This document shows, one piece after another, positions 32,436-40,834 of a stretch of 64,000 bases of DNA (the stretch's first letter is position 1; the number at the start of each line of letters is the position of its first letter). The notes beneath the pieces are model-generated. The model saw nothing but the letters and a program-made list of their open reading frames with translations, was not told where the DNA came from and did not search any database. The DNA is from DASRBO01 sp035653595 (GTDB taxonomy: Bacteria; Actinomycetota; Acidimicrobiia; Acidimicrobiales; JAJPHE01), in assembly GCA_035653595.1 (NCBI GenBank), contig DASRBO010000041.1:6230-70229 (forward strand), read 5' to 3'. The position numbers and the translations under genes were made by a program.

Positions 32436-33466
32436 CGGGCCTGCGCCTGCCCCGGCGTCGGGGGGCCGCCGCCATCGTCGCGGCCGGGCTGGCGGCGGCG
32501 GCCCTGGCCGGGTGCGGCGGCGGTTCCGGCCCGGGCGGCGGAGGTGGCCACGGCGGTGCTGCGTCCTCCTCGTCGAGCACCTCCACAACGGAGGCCCCCC
32601 TGGCCGTCGCTTCCGCCTCGTGGCACCTCGCCGCTCCGATCTCCAGGGCGGTGGTCGAGGACTACGGCGGCCAGCTGCTGGTGGTCGGCGGCCTGGCCCA
32701 GGGCGACGTGTCCACCGCCGGCATCTGGAGCTTCGACCCCGCCACCGGGGCGGCCCGCCAGCTCGGGTCGCTGGCCTCGGCCGTGCACGACGCCGCCGGC
32801 GCCGTGCTCGGGGGCCGGGTGGTCGTGTTCGGAGGAGGGGCGGCGGCCACCGTCGCCACCGTGCAGGCGTGGTCGGGATCGGGCCGGGCCAGCGCCGTGG
32901 CGGAGCTGCCGCGGCCCCGCTCCGATCTGGGGGCGGCGGAGCTGGGCCAGACCGCCTACGTCGTCGGGGGCTTCGACGGATCCACGCTCGACCCCGAGGT
33001 GCTGTCGACCACCGACGGGACGACCTACAAGGTGGCGGGCACCCTGGCCCAGGCGGTGCGCTACCCGGCGGTGGCGGCCGGCGCCGGTTACCTGTGGGTG
33101 GTGGGCGGCGACCTGAGCCCGAGCGAGTCCAACCCGTCGGCCAGCCAGACCGACGACGTCCAGCGCTTCGATCCCTCCACCGGTCGCACCACCGTTGTCG
33201 GCCACCTCCCCACGCCCCTCGGACATGCTTCGGCCGGCTTCGTCGGCGGCCGGCTGGTGGTGGCCGGCGGCCGCACCGGCACCGACCCGGCCACGGCGGT
33301 GTACTCCGTGGATCCCCGCACCGGGGCCGTGACTCCGGCGGGGAACCTGCCCAGTCCCCGCTCGGACGCCGGGGCGGTGGTCATCGGCTCGACTCTGTGG
33401 CTGGTCGGTGGCGAGCTGGGCTCGGTGACCCGCCCCCTCGACACCGTGGCCTCCATAAGCGGGTGA
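32432..33466 (+). CDS. kelch-repeat lipoprotein
   Basis: 344 residues from GTG 32432, which overlaps the previous stop. The signal peptide ends in the lipobox LALAGC (Cys at about 27), followed by a Gly/Ser/Thr linker. Five to six kelch-like repeats follow, each with a hydrophobic strand ending in GG (LLVVGGLAQG, VVVFGGGAA, AYVVGGFDG, LWVVGGDLS, LVVAGGRTG, LWLVGGELG) and a later Y/F-D-P segment. The expected fold is a six-bladed propeller on the outer face of the membrane. Coupling to the Tat-exported protein suggests they work together. Confidence 0.85.
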   Translation: MTGLRLPRRRGAAAIVAAGLAAAALAGCGGGSGPGGGGGHGGAASSSSSTSTTEAPLAVASASWHLAAPISRAVVEDYGGQLLVVGGLAQGDVSTAGIWSFDPATGAARQLGSLASAVHDAAGAVLGGRVVVFGGGAAATVATVQAWSGSGRASAVAELPRPRSDLGAAELGQTAYVVGGFDGSTLDPEVLSTTDGTTYKVAGTLAQAVRYPAVAAGAGYLWVVGGDLSPSESNPSASQTDDVQRFDPSTGRTTVVGHLPTPLGHASAGFVGGRLVVAGGRTGTDPATAVYSVDPRTGAVTPAGNLPSPRSDAGAVVIGSTLWLVGGELGSVTRPLDTVASISG

Positions 33467-33483
33467 GCCTCGGGGGCTGACCC

Positions 33484-34467
33484 TCAGGCCAGCTCGACCG
33501 GCACCACCGTGAGGCTGACAGGCGCCTCGCCCCGCAGCAGGACCACCTCCAGGGGCCGACCGACCCGGTCCTCGGTCATGAGGCGCTGCAGCTCGCCCAC
33601 CCCGGAGACGGCCACCCCGGCCACCCGGGCGACGATGTCGCCCGGGCGCACACCCGCCCGGCCGGCGGGGGACCCGGCCACCACCGAGGTCACCTGCACC
33701 CCGGTCGTCTGGCCCGCCGCCCGGCCCTGGACGGGGGAGAGCGCGCGGGAGCCCCCGGCCAGGCCCAGGTAGGCCCGGCGCACCCGGCCGGCCGTCATCA
33801 GGTCGGCCACCACCCGCCTGGTGGTCGCGTTGATCGGCACCGCCAGCCCCAGGCCCTGGCCGATCATGGGCCCGACGACGGCGGTGTTGATGCCGACCAC
33901 CCTGGCCTCGGCAGTGGCCAGGGCACCACCGGAGTTGCCCGGGTGCAGGGAGGCGTCGGTCTGGATGACGTTCTCGATGATCCGGCTGGCCGAGCCGGCC
34001 CGGGTGGCCATGGACCGTCCCAGGCCGCTCACCACCCCGGCGCTGACCGAGCCGGCGAAGCCCAGAGGGTTGCCGACCGCCACCACCAGCTGGCCGACCT
34101 CGAGGTGGTCGGCCTCGCCCAGGACGGCCGGCACCAGCGGGTCGCCGTCGGCCGCTGGGGCCACCCGGACCACGGCGAGGTCGGAGAGGGCGTCGGCCCC
34201 GGTCACCTCGAAGTCCATCTCCCGCCCGTCGGCCAGGGTGGCGGTGCCGCCCGAGGCCCCGTTGACGACGTGGGCCGAGGTCAGGAGGAAGCCGTCGGGG
34301 GCGATCACCACCGCCGAGCCCCCGCCCGGGCGCTGGCCCCTGGTGCGCAGGCTGACCACCGACGGGGCCAGGGTCCTGGCCACCGAGGTCACCACCCGCG
34401 AGTAGGCGTCGAGGGCCTCCTCGCCGGCCCGGTCCGGCCCGGGGCGGTCCTGCATCGTGGCGGTCAT
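33484..34467 (-). CDS. HtrA/S1C serine protease with PDZ domain, no export signal
   Basis: 327 residues. The trypsin-like domain has the complete triad: His66 in LLTSAHVVNG, Asp96 in ALSDLAVVRV and Ser179 in HPGNSGGAL. One PDZ domain follows (about 235-320, with GVQVTSVVAGSPAGRAGVRP and RVAGVAVSGVGEL). There is no signal peptide or membrane anchor, unlike most HtrA proteins. The start shares one base with the stop of the upstream paralogue (TGATG), so both are made from one mRNA. A cytoplasmic protease or one exported with help is inferred. Confidence 0.9.
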   Translation of the reverse strand: MTATMQDRPGPDRAGEEALDAYSRVVTSVARTLAPSVVSLRTRGQRPGGGSAVVIAPDGFLLTSAHVVNGASGGTATLADGREMDFEVTGADALSDLAVVRVAPAADGDPLVPAVLGEADHLEVGQLVVAVGNPLGFAGSVSAGVVSGLGRSMATRAGSASRIIENVIQTDASLHPGNSGGALATAEARVVGINTAVVGPMIGQGLGLAVPINATTRRVVADLMTAGRVRRAYLGLAGGSRALSPVQGRAAGQTTGVQVTSVVAGSPAGRAGVRPGDIVARVAGVAVSGVGELQRLMTEDRVGRPLEVVLLRGEAPVSLTVVPVELA

Positions 34468-35375
34468 CACGCCGAGCCCTCGGTGACCGGGCCGGACAGG
34501 CCGACCTCCAGGTCGAGCTCGTCGGTTCCTCTCACCACCTTGAGCCGCACGGTCTCGCCGGCCCGCTCGAGGGCGGCGAAGAGGCCGTCCACGTCCGTCA
34601 CCGCCGTGCCGTCGACCTCGGTGATCAGGTCGCCCCTGGTGATGCCGGCCCGGTGGGCGGGGCTGTCCTCCTCCACCCCCCGCACCAGGAGGCCGTCGCG
34701 CTGGGGCAGGCCCACGGCCGCCCGGAGCCGTCGGGCCGCCGCCGGCGGGGCCACGGCGACGCCCAGGCGGACCCGGCGGGGCGACTCGCCCCGGGCTAGC
34801 CGCTCCACCCTCTCGCGCAGGCCGGCGGCGGCTGACACGGCCAGGTAGAAGCCGTCTCCCAGCCGGTGGGTGGAGATCCCGACCAGCCGTCCGGCGGCGT
34901 CGAGCACCGGGCCGCCGGAGGAGCCCCGGGCGAGGGGGGCGGTGTGCTCGAGGGCGTCGCTGACCAGGCGGCCGGCCGGTCCCCGGAAGGAGCGGCCGGT
35001 GGCCGACACCGTCCCGAAGGTGACCCGGACCCCGCCCCCCGCCGGGGCGGCCAGGGCGAAGACCGGGGTGCCGGGCCGGACGGGGGAGTCGTCCGGGCGC
35101 CAGGGGACCGGCGGGACGGTGGCGGTGTCCACCCTCAGCACGGCGAGGTCGCCGTCCACGTCCACCCCGGCCAGGGTGGCGGTGGCCGAGCGGCCGTCGG
35201 CGAAGGTCACCGTGGTCTCCTCCCCCCGCAGGTTGTGGGCGTTGGTCAGCACGGTTCCGGCCCCGACCACCACCCCGTTGCCCCGGCCCCAGCCTCCGCC
35301 CACCCTCACCACCGCAGGAGCGGCCGCCTCCACGACAGCGGCCGCCGCTCCCTCCAGTTCCTCCATCAGCGCCAT
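34467..35375 (-). CDS. second HtrA-like serine protease with PDZ domain
   Basis: 302 residues from ATG 35375, with GGAGGTGGAG just upstream. The triad is His47 (LTNAHNLRG), Asp76 (DVDGDLAVLRV) and Ser153 (ARGSSGGPV). The oxyanion segment is GSSGG, not the usual GNSGG. A C-terminal PDZ domain spans about 200-295 (GLLVRGVEEDSPAHRAGITR). There is no signal peptide. It is the first gene of a two-protease operon that is divergent from an HxlR regulator, and its likely promoter contains the regulator-type palindrome. Confidence 0.88.
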   Translation of the reverse strand: MALMEELEGAAAAVVEAAAPAVVRVGGGWGRGNGVVVGAGTVLTNAHNLRGEETTVTFADGRSATATLAGVDVDGDLAVLRVDTATVPPVPWRPDDSPVRPGTPVFALAAPAGGGVRVTFGTVSATGRSFRGPAGRLVSDALEHTAPLARGSSGGPVLDAAGRLVGISTHRLGDGFYLAVSAAAGLRERVERLARGESPRRVRLGVAVAPPAAARRLRAAVGLPQRDGLLVRGVEEDSPAHRAGITRGDLITEVDGTAVTDVDGLFAALERAGETVRLKVVRGTDELDLEVGLSGPVTEGSA

Positions 35376-35402
35376 GCTCCACCTCCGAACGGTTGTCCCG
35401 TC

Positions 35403-35430
35403 ATAGTAGCTTGCAAATCGCAAGTGACAA
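35403..35430 (-). promoter_or_regulatory. promoter of the HtrA pair with embedded palindrome
   Basis: On the minus strand TTGTCA (35430-35425), 16 bases, TACTAT (35408-35403). The spacer is exactly filled by the inverted repeat CTTGC-N5-GCAAG (35410-35424), a plausible HxlR operator serving both directions. Confidence 0.6.
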
Positions 35431-35474
35431 GTGGATACGAGGCCGGTGGGCCCGGCCGGCATCGGGACGGCAAG

Positions 35475-35921
35475 ATGGGCTCCGTGACCGACCAGCCCCC
35501 GGCCCCCGGCCCCCTGGAGGAGGCCCTGGCCCGGGTAGGGGACCGCTGGAGCCTGCTGGTGGTCGACGCCCTGCTGGAAGGGCCCCGGCGGTTCAACGAG
35601 CTCTCCCAGGACCTGCCCGGCATCGCGTCCAACGTCCTGTCCCAGCGCCTGCGCCACCTCGAGGCCGAGCGCATCGTGGTCGCCCGCCCCTACAGCGGCC
35701 GCCCGGTCCGCTTCGCCTACGAGCTCAGCGCCGAAGGTCGCCAGCTGGCCGGCGCCCTGCGGCTCCTGACCCAGTGGGGCCTCGACCACGGCGCCGGCGC
35801 CCACGAGCCGGCCGCTCCCGAGCACGAGGCGTGCGGATCGGTACTGGAGGTGCGCTGGTACTGCCCGACCTGCGACCGGGCGGTGGAGGAGGACGAGCCC
35901 GCCACCCTGCGCTTCCTGTAG
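35475..35921 (+). CDS. HxlR-family transcriptional regulator with C-terminal Cys pair
   Basis: 148 residues from ATG 35475. The HxlR winged helix is clear: LEEALARVGDRWSLLVVDALLEGPRRFNEL is the family start, with recognition part IASNVLSQRLRHLEAE and wing RPVRFAYELSAEG. After it comes an acidic linker and a short tail with WYCPTCDRAVEEDE, a CxxC pair plus an earlier Cys (EHEACGSV) that could bind zinc or act as a redox switch. Many HxlR members lack this tail. It is divergent from the HtrA pair. Confidence 0.88.
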   Translation: MGSVTDQPPAPGPLEEALARVGDRWSLLVVDALLEGPRRFNELSQDLPGIASNVLSQRLRHLEAERIVVARPYSGRPVRFAYELSAEGRQLAGALRLLTQWGLDHGAGAHEPAAPEHEACGSVLEVRWYCPTCDRAVEEDEPATLRFL

Positions 35922-35956
35922 CTGTCGCCGGGCCGCTGTCAGTTACCTTGCCGGTG

Positions 35957-37084
35957 ATGGGGCCGCCTCTGTCCGATCTCCGGGTCGTCGACTGCGCCAG
36001 CCTCATCGCCGGGCCCGGATGCGCCCGCTACCTGGGTGACTTCGGGGCCCGGGTGATCAAGGTGGAGCGCCCCGGTGCCGGCGACGGTGGCCGGCGGCTG
36101 GGCTGGACCCTGCCCGGGGACGACACCAGCCTGTGGTGGCGGCTGCTGGGCCGCAACAAGGCGTCGGTCACCATCGACCTGGCCTCGCCCGCCGGCCGGG
36201 CGGCCATGCTCGGGCTGTGCGACTCGGCCCACGTGCTGGTGGAGAACTTCCGCCCCGGCACCCTGGAGAAGCTGGGCCTGGGTCCCGAGGTCCTGCTGGA
36301 GCGCAACCCGGCCCTGGTCGTGACCAGGGTGACCGGCTTCGGGCAGACCGGCCCCTATGCCAGCCGGCCCGGCTTCGCCACCCTGGCCGAGGCCATGTCC
36401 GGCTTCGCCGCCATCAACGGCGAGCCCGACGGGGGCCCCCTGCTGCCCCCGGTCGCCCTCACCGACGAGGTGGCCGCCCTGGTGGCCGCCTTCGCCACCC
36501 TGGCCGCTGTCCACTCCGGGGTGGGCCAGGTGGTCGACGTCAACCTGCTCGAGTCCATGGTCGCCCTCATGGGCGCCCTGCCGACGGCGGCGGCCATGCT
36601 GGGCTACGACCAGCCCCGGTTGGGCGCCGGCATCCCCTACACCGTGCCCCGCGGCACCTACCGCAGCGCCGACGGCCGCTGGGTCGCCATCAGCACCTCC
36701 TCCGAGCCGGTGGCCCGCCGCCTGCTCGAGCTGGTCGGCCTGGGAGGCGACGGACGCCTGGCCACGGCGGCGGGCCGGGCCGAGCACCGGGCCCTGGTGG
36801 ACGGGGCGGTGACCGACTGGGTGGCCGCCCGCCCCATGGACCGGGTGCTGGAGGAGTTCACCGCCGCCGACGTGGCCGCCGCCCCGGTGCTGACCATGAC
36901 CGAGCTGCTGGCCGACCCCCACTTCAGCGACCGGGCGGTCATGCAGGACCTGGACGGCTTCCCCATGCCTGGCCCGGTGGCCCGGTTGTCGGCGACCCCC
37001 GCTGAGCTGCGTTTCGCCGGCCGCCCGCTGGGAGCTGACCAGCACCTGCTCGACGCCGACCCGTGGGAGGGAAAGCCGGCCTGA
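35957..37084 (+). CDS. CaiB/BaiF-family (class III) CoA transferase
   Basis: 375 residues with class III signatures: LRVVDCASLIAGPGCARYLGDFGA at the start, RNKASVTIDL, VLVENFRPGTLEKLGLG, GFGQTGPYASRPGF and the catalytic Asp170 in VALTDEVAAL. The enzyme passes CoA between carboxylic acids through an aspartyl-CoA anhydride. The donor and acceptor acids are unknown. ATG 35957 lies 7 bases after TACCTT (GTG 35954 is in frame), so the transcript is probably leaderless. No acyl-CoA partner gene is adjacent. Confidence 0.9.
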   Translation: MGPPLSDLRVVDCASLIAGPGCARYLGDFGARVIKVERPGAGDGGRRLGWTLPGDDTSLWWRLLGRNKASVTIDLASPAGRAAMLGLCDSAHVLVENFRPGTLEKLGLGPEVLLERNPALVVTRVTGFGQTGPYASRPGFATLAEAMSGFAAINGEPDGGPLLPPVALTDEVAALVAAFATLAAVHSGVGQVVDVNLLESMVALMGALPTAAAMLGYDQPRLGAGIPYTVPRGTYRSADGRWVAISTSSEPVARRLLELVGLGGDGRLATAAGRAEHRALVDGAVTDWVAARPMDRVLEEFTAADVAAAPVLTMTELLADPHFSDRAVMQDLDGFPMPGPVARLSATPAELRFAGRPLGADQHLLDADPWEGKPA

Positions 37085-37153
37085 GCGCCGAAATCAGCCA
37101 GGGCAGGTCGCCCGCCGGACGTTCCCCGCCCAGGGCCTGCAGGAGGCGCAGCC

Positions 37154-38026
37154 ATGAGCCGCAGTCGCAGCCGCCGAGCCGGCCTCGCCGTGTTGGTCGG
37201 GCTGGCCACCTTCGGGTCGGTGGCTCCCGGCGCCGGCCCCGCCCGGGCCTCCGCCCCCATGAAGGCCGGCTTCCATGCCCCCGCCGGGGCGGTGCACGGC
37301 GGTGTTGTCAGGGCCGCTCCCCACAACCTGCGGGCGGCCATGGCCAACTCGTCGAACTGGTCGGGCTACAACATCGGGTACCTCGACCGCGGCAGCCTGT
37401 TCAGCTCCATCAGCGCCGACTGGATCGTGCCCACCGCCACCCAGCGCAACCGGGGCCAGGCCGAGTTCTCCTCCACCTGGATCGGCATCGGCGGCGGCTG
37501 TGTCGACACCAGCTGCTCGAGCACCGACGCCACCCTGATCCAGCTCGGCACCGAGCAGGACGTGGACGCCTCCGGGGTGCCCAGCTACTCGGACTGGTGG
37601 GAGGTCATCCCCGGACCGAGTGTGACCGTCAACGGCGTCGAGCCCGGCGACCACGTGCGGGCCACCCTGTCGCAGCTGGCGCCGGACGTGTGGCGGTTCA
37701 GCCTGGTCGATTTCACCCACACCGCCGGCTTCTCCGGCATGGTGCCGTACTCGTCGGACGAGACCACCGCCGAGTGGATCGACGAGACCCCCCTCCTGGT
37801 GGGATCCAACTCGGGCATGGCCACCCTGCCCAACCTCAGCCGGGTGCGGTTCTTCAACGCCACCGTCAACGGCCGCAACGCCCTGCTGTCTCCGGCCGAG
37901 GCCCTGCAATTGGGCGGCGGGGGCACCGGCCTGCCGGTGATCGCCACCCCATCGGTGCCCGTGCCGGCGCGGAACGGCTTCAACGACTGCAGCTACGCCG
38001 CCACCTGCCCGGCCCGGCCCTCCTGA
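37154..38026 (+). CDS. secreted G1-family glutamic peptidase (eqolisin-like)
   Basis: 290 residues with a signal peptide (cleavage after about ARA-SA, residue 33) and a short propeptide-like stretch. From NSSNWSGYNIGY (about 65) the sequence follows the G1 fold: FSSISADWIVP, FSSTWIGIGG, ATLIQLGTEQ with the catalytic Gln130, YSDWWEVIP, and TAEWIDETP with the catalytic Glu211. Both residues of the Gln/Glu dyad are present, so activity at acidic pH is predicted. Two Cys (CVDTSC) may form a disulfide. The start ATG 37154 has AGGAGG upstream. The gene is monocistronic. Confidence 0.88.
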   Translation: MSRSRSRRAGLAVLVGLATFGSVAPGAGPARASAPMKAGFHAPAGAVHGGVVRAAPHNLRAAMANSSNWSGYNIGYLDRGSLFSSISADWIVPTATQRNRGQAEFSSTWIGIGGGCVDTSCSSTDATLIQLGTEQDVDASGVPSYSDWWEVIPGPSVTVNGVEPGDHVRATLSQLAPDVWRFSLVDFTHTAGFSGMVPYSSDETTAEWIDETPLLVGSNSGMATLPNLSRVRFFNATVNGRNALLSPAEALQLGGGGTGLPVIATPSVPVPARNGFNDCSYAATCPARPS

Positions 38027-38165
38027 GCGGGGGCGGCGCCGCCCACCCCGCTGAGCACTCAGGGCGTTCGGGTGGTCCCCGCCGGCGCTGGGCGCGCTGG
38101 TAGTTTGGGCCAATGGATCGCCGCCGGCCGTTACCGGACCGGCCCCTCGGGTAAAGCTGGGACCA

Positions 38166-39125
38166 GTGGTGAGCCAGCTAGACCCCCCGGGGGCGCCCTA
38201 CCCCCGCGACCCCGGCCTTACCGGCGCCATCTGGGAGGTTCCCGCCGGCCGGCCGCTCGATCTGCCCGGCCGGGGCACGACCTTCGTGCGGGAGGTGCCC
38301 GGTCCGGGCCCCCACGCCCCCGTCCTGATGCTTCTCCACGGCCTGGCCGCCACCGGGGGAGTCAACTGGTACACCGCCTTCGAGGCCCTCGGCCGTCACT
38401 ACCGGGTCATCGCCGTGGACCACCGGGGCCACGGCCGGGGCATCCGCAGCCCGGCGCGGTTCCGCCTGGCCGACTGCGCCGACGACGCCGTGGCGGTGGC
38501 CGACGCCCTCGGCATCGACCGCTTCGTGCCGGTCGGCTACTCCATGGGCGGCCCCATCGCCCAGCTGATCTGGCACCGCCACCGCCGCCGGGTGCAGGCC
38601 CTGGTGCTGTGCGCCACCGCCCGCAACTTCCGGGGCACGGTGCGGGAGCGGGTGGAGTTCTTCGGCCTCGGGATGCTGCTGGTGGCCAAGTGGCGGGTGC
38701 CGGCGGCCGACCAGGTCCGCAACATCGTGGAGGACCTGCTCACCCCGGACTTCGGCTCCCCCGCCCTGCGCCAGTGGATCCTCGACGAGCTGCACCGCAA
38801 CGACACCAGGACGGTGATGGAGGCGGCCGAAGCGCTGGGGCGCTACTCCTCCCACCAGTGGATCGACCAGATCGACGTGCCTGTGTCGGTGGTCGTCCCC
38901 GACCACGACGGGCTGGTGCCGGTCCGTCGCCAGCTCAAGCTGGCCCGGGCCCTGCCCACCGCCGTGCTCTTCCCGATCCACGGCGACCACCTGGTCAGCG
39001 CCCGCGACCCGGAGGCGTTCGTGCCCGCCCTGGTCGACGCCTGCGAGCTGGCGGTCACCCGGTCGAGCTCGTTCAGCCCGGGGCGGTCCGCCACGGGGGC
39101 GGACCCGGATCGGCGAGCCGGTTGA
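38166..39125 (+). CDS. alpha/beta-fold hydrolase
   Basis: 319 residues. The canonical fold is seen: LMLLHGLAATGG oxyanion loop, VIAVDHRGHGRG, nucleophile elbow GYSMGG (about 124-129), an acid in VVVPDHDGLVP and the catalytic His in HGDHLV. A cap region (about 150-230) is of the epoxide-hydrolase/lipase class. There is no signal peptide. The start is GTG 38166 or GTG 38169. Its 3' end overlaps the opposing nucleotidyltransferase gene by 53 bases, an unusually large tail-to-tail overlap. Confidence 0.88.
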   Translation: MVSQLDPPGAPYPRDPGLTGAIWEVPAGRPLDLPGRGTTFVREVPGPGPHAPVLMLLHGLAATGGVNWYTAFEALGRHYRVIAVDHRGHGRGIRSPARFRLADCADDAVAVADALGIDRFVPVGYSMGGPIAQLIWHRHRRRVQALVLCATARNFRGTVRERVEFFGLGMLLVAKWRVPAADQVRNIVEDLLTPDFGSPALRQWILDELHRNDTRTVMEAAEALGRYSSHQWIDQIDVPVSVVVPDHDGLVPVRRQLKLARALPTAVLFPIHGDHLVSARDPEAFVPALVDACELAVTRSSSFSPGRSATGADPDRRAG

Positions 39126-39756
39126 GCTCCTGGCGGTCCTTGTAGGTGTCCATGGACTTCCAGAAGCCCCGGTGCCTGTAGGCGTAGAGGCGGCCGGCGC
39201 CGGCCAGGGCCGGTAGGACCTCGGCCTCGAGGTCGTCCCCCCGCCAGCGGGGGATGGCGCCCCGCTCGACCACGAAGAAGCCGCCGTTGATCCAGTGGTC
39301 CTCAAGCACCGGCTTCTCCCTGAAGGCCATCACCCGCCCGTCCTCGTCGCAGACCACGGCGCCGTACTGGGACCGGAGGGGGACGGTCGTGACGGTGAGG
39401 TCCGCCCGGGCCCGCCGGTGGGTGTCCAACAGGGCCCCCAGGTCCAGGTCGGCCAACCCGTCGCCGTAGGTGGCGTGGAAGGTGTCCTCCTCCACCACCG
39501 CCGCCGCCAGCCGCAGGCGTTCCCCGGTGGGCGTGTCCTCGCCGGTGTCCACGACCATGACCCCGGCCCGGCCGGCGTAGCGGTCGGCGAAGAGGTCGGC
39601 CCGGTAGCCCACCGCCAGCAGGAACTGGAAGCGACCCTGGGCCCGGTAGATCCCCATGACGTGCTCGACGATGGGCACCCCGGCCACGGTGAGCAGGGGC
39701 TTGGGGACCTCGATCGTGTCCGGGTGGGCCCGGACGCCCCTCCCGCCGCACAGGAT
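39073..39756 (-). CDS. sugar-phosphate nucleotidyltransferase (glucose-1-P cytidylyltransferase-like), start unresolved
   Basis: Conserved residues begin with VVILCGGRGVRAHPDTIEVP and KPLLTVAG, the nucleotide-binding G-x-G-x-R...PKP motif. FHATYGDGLADLD supplies the metal-binding Asp, then FREKPVLEDHWINGGFFV and GFWKSMDTYKD, all typical of RfbF-like cytidylyltransferases. No ATG, GTG or TTG lies in frame between the previous stop (about 40123) and GTG 39687, which would remove the P-loop-like motif. The interval is given from ATC 39756, and CTG 39753 is equally possible. It follows the epimerase gene in the valS operon. Confidence 0.75.
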   Translation of the reverse strand: MLCGGRGVRAHPDTIEVPKPLLTVAGVPIVEHVMGIYRAQGRFQFLLAVGYRADLFADRYAGRAGVMVVDTGEDTPTGERLRLAAAVVEEDTFHATYGDGLADLDLGALLDTHRRARADLTVTTVPLRSQYGAVVCDEDGRVMAFREKPVLEDHWINGGFFVVERGAIPRWRGDDLEAEVLPALAGAGRLYAYRHRGFWKSMDTYKDRQELNRLADPGPPPWRTAPG

Positions 39757-39865
39757 GACGACGGTGCCGGGCTGGCCCCGGTGGAGCCCGGTCGGTCGCC
39801 CGGGCCCGGCGTAGTCGTCGGGCCCGTCGTCGTCGGGCTCCCGTCCGGTGAGGTCCTCCGGATGC

Positions 39866-40834
39866 TCAGGCGAGGAAACCCCGGCCTCCCTCCAGCTGGT
39901 CGCGGTACCAGTCGATGGTGCGGGCGAGGCCCTCGGGGAGTCCCACCCGGGGGCTCCACCCCAGCAGGCGCCGCGCCTTGGTGGCGTCGGCGCACATCCG
40001 CCAGATTTCGGTCGGGCGGTGGGCCAGGGCGCCGATGTCGGCCTCGATGGGGTCGCCCATGAGGCCCAGGATGGTGCGGGCCAGGTCGGCGATGGAGGTC
40101 TCCTCCCCCCCGCCCAGGTTGATCACCTCACCCTCCACCCCGTCGGCCTCGAGGGCGGCCACGAAGCCGGTCGCCAGATCCTCGACGTAGTTGAACTCGC
40201 GGGTCTGGGTGCCGGCGGTGAGGGCCAGGTGGCCGCGGCGCAGGGCGGTGAGGATGATCTCGGGGATGACCCGGTCGGGCGACTGCCACGGTCCGTAGGC
40301 GTTGAACGGGCGGAGGCAGACGATGGGCCAGCCGTAGGCCCTCTGGAACATGCGGCTGAAGCGCTCGCCGGCGTACTTGGACACCGAGTAGGGCGATACC
40401 GGGTCGACCGGCCCCGACTCGCGGAACGGGACCTCCACGTCGCCGTAGACCTCGCTGGTGCCGGTGTAGACGAAGCGCCCGTAGTCCCCGCCCAGGGCCA
40501 GGAGCAGGTTGACCGTGCCATGGACGTTGGTGGCGATGTTCTCGTCCACCCGCTGGAACGACTTGCCCACATGGGTGAAGGCGGCCAGGTGGGCGATCAT
40601 TTCGGGGCGCACGGTGCGGGCCACGTGGTCCATGGACGAGCGGTCGGTCACGTTGGCCTCCACCAGGCGGATGTCGGAGGCGATGTCGGCCAGGCGCACG
40701 GGCACCATGGTCGAGACCGACGGCGACATGGCGTAGACCTCGGCCCCCGAGCCCAGCAGGGCCCGAACGACGTGGGAGCCGATGAACCCGCCGGCCCCGG
40801 TGACCAGGACCCGCCGGCCCCGGACCGAGGCCAT
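39866..40834 (-). CDS. NAD-dependent epimerase/dehydratase (GDP-mannose/dTDP-glucose 4,6-dehydratase-like)
   Basis: 322 residues of the extended SDR class. It has GAGGFIGSH (residues 12-20), a strand ending ANVTDRSS, HLAAFTHVGKSF, the catalytic Thr/Ser in YTGTSEVYGD, and Y-x3-K in YSVSKYAGE. Then RPFNAYGPWQSPDRVIPE and a substrate part with REFNYVEDLATGF. The active-site Asp-Glu of dehydratases appears as Ser-Glu (TSE), so epimerase or reductase activity is also possible. The ATG shares one base with the valS stop (TGATG). It probably acts with the next-door nucleotidyltransferase in making an activated sugar. Confidence 0.88.
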   Translation of the reverse strand: MASVRGRRVLVTGAGGFIGSHVVRALLGSGAEVYAMSPSVSTMVPVRLADIASDIRLVEANVTDRSSMDHVARTVRPEMIAHLAAFTHVGKSFQRVDENIATNVHGTVNLLLALGGDYGRFVYTGTSEVYGDVEVPFRESGPVDPVSPYSVSKYAGERFSRMFQRAYGWPIVCLRPFNAYGPWQSPDRVIPEIILTALRRGHLALTAGTQTREFNYVEDLATGFVAALEADGVEGEVINLGGGEETSIADLARTILGLMGDPIEADIGALAHRPTEIWRMCADATKARRLLGWSPRVGLPEGLARTIDWYRDQLEGGRGFLA

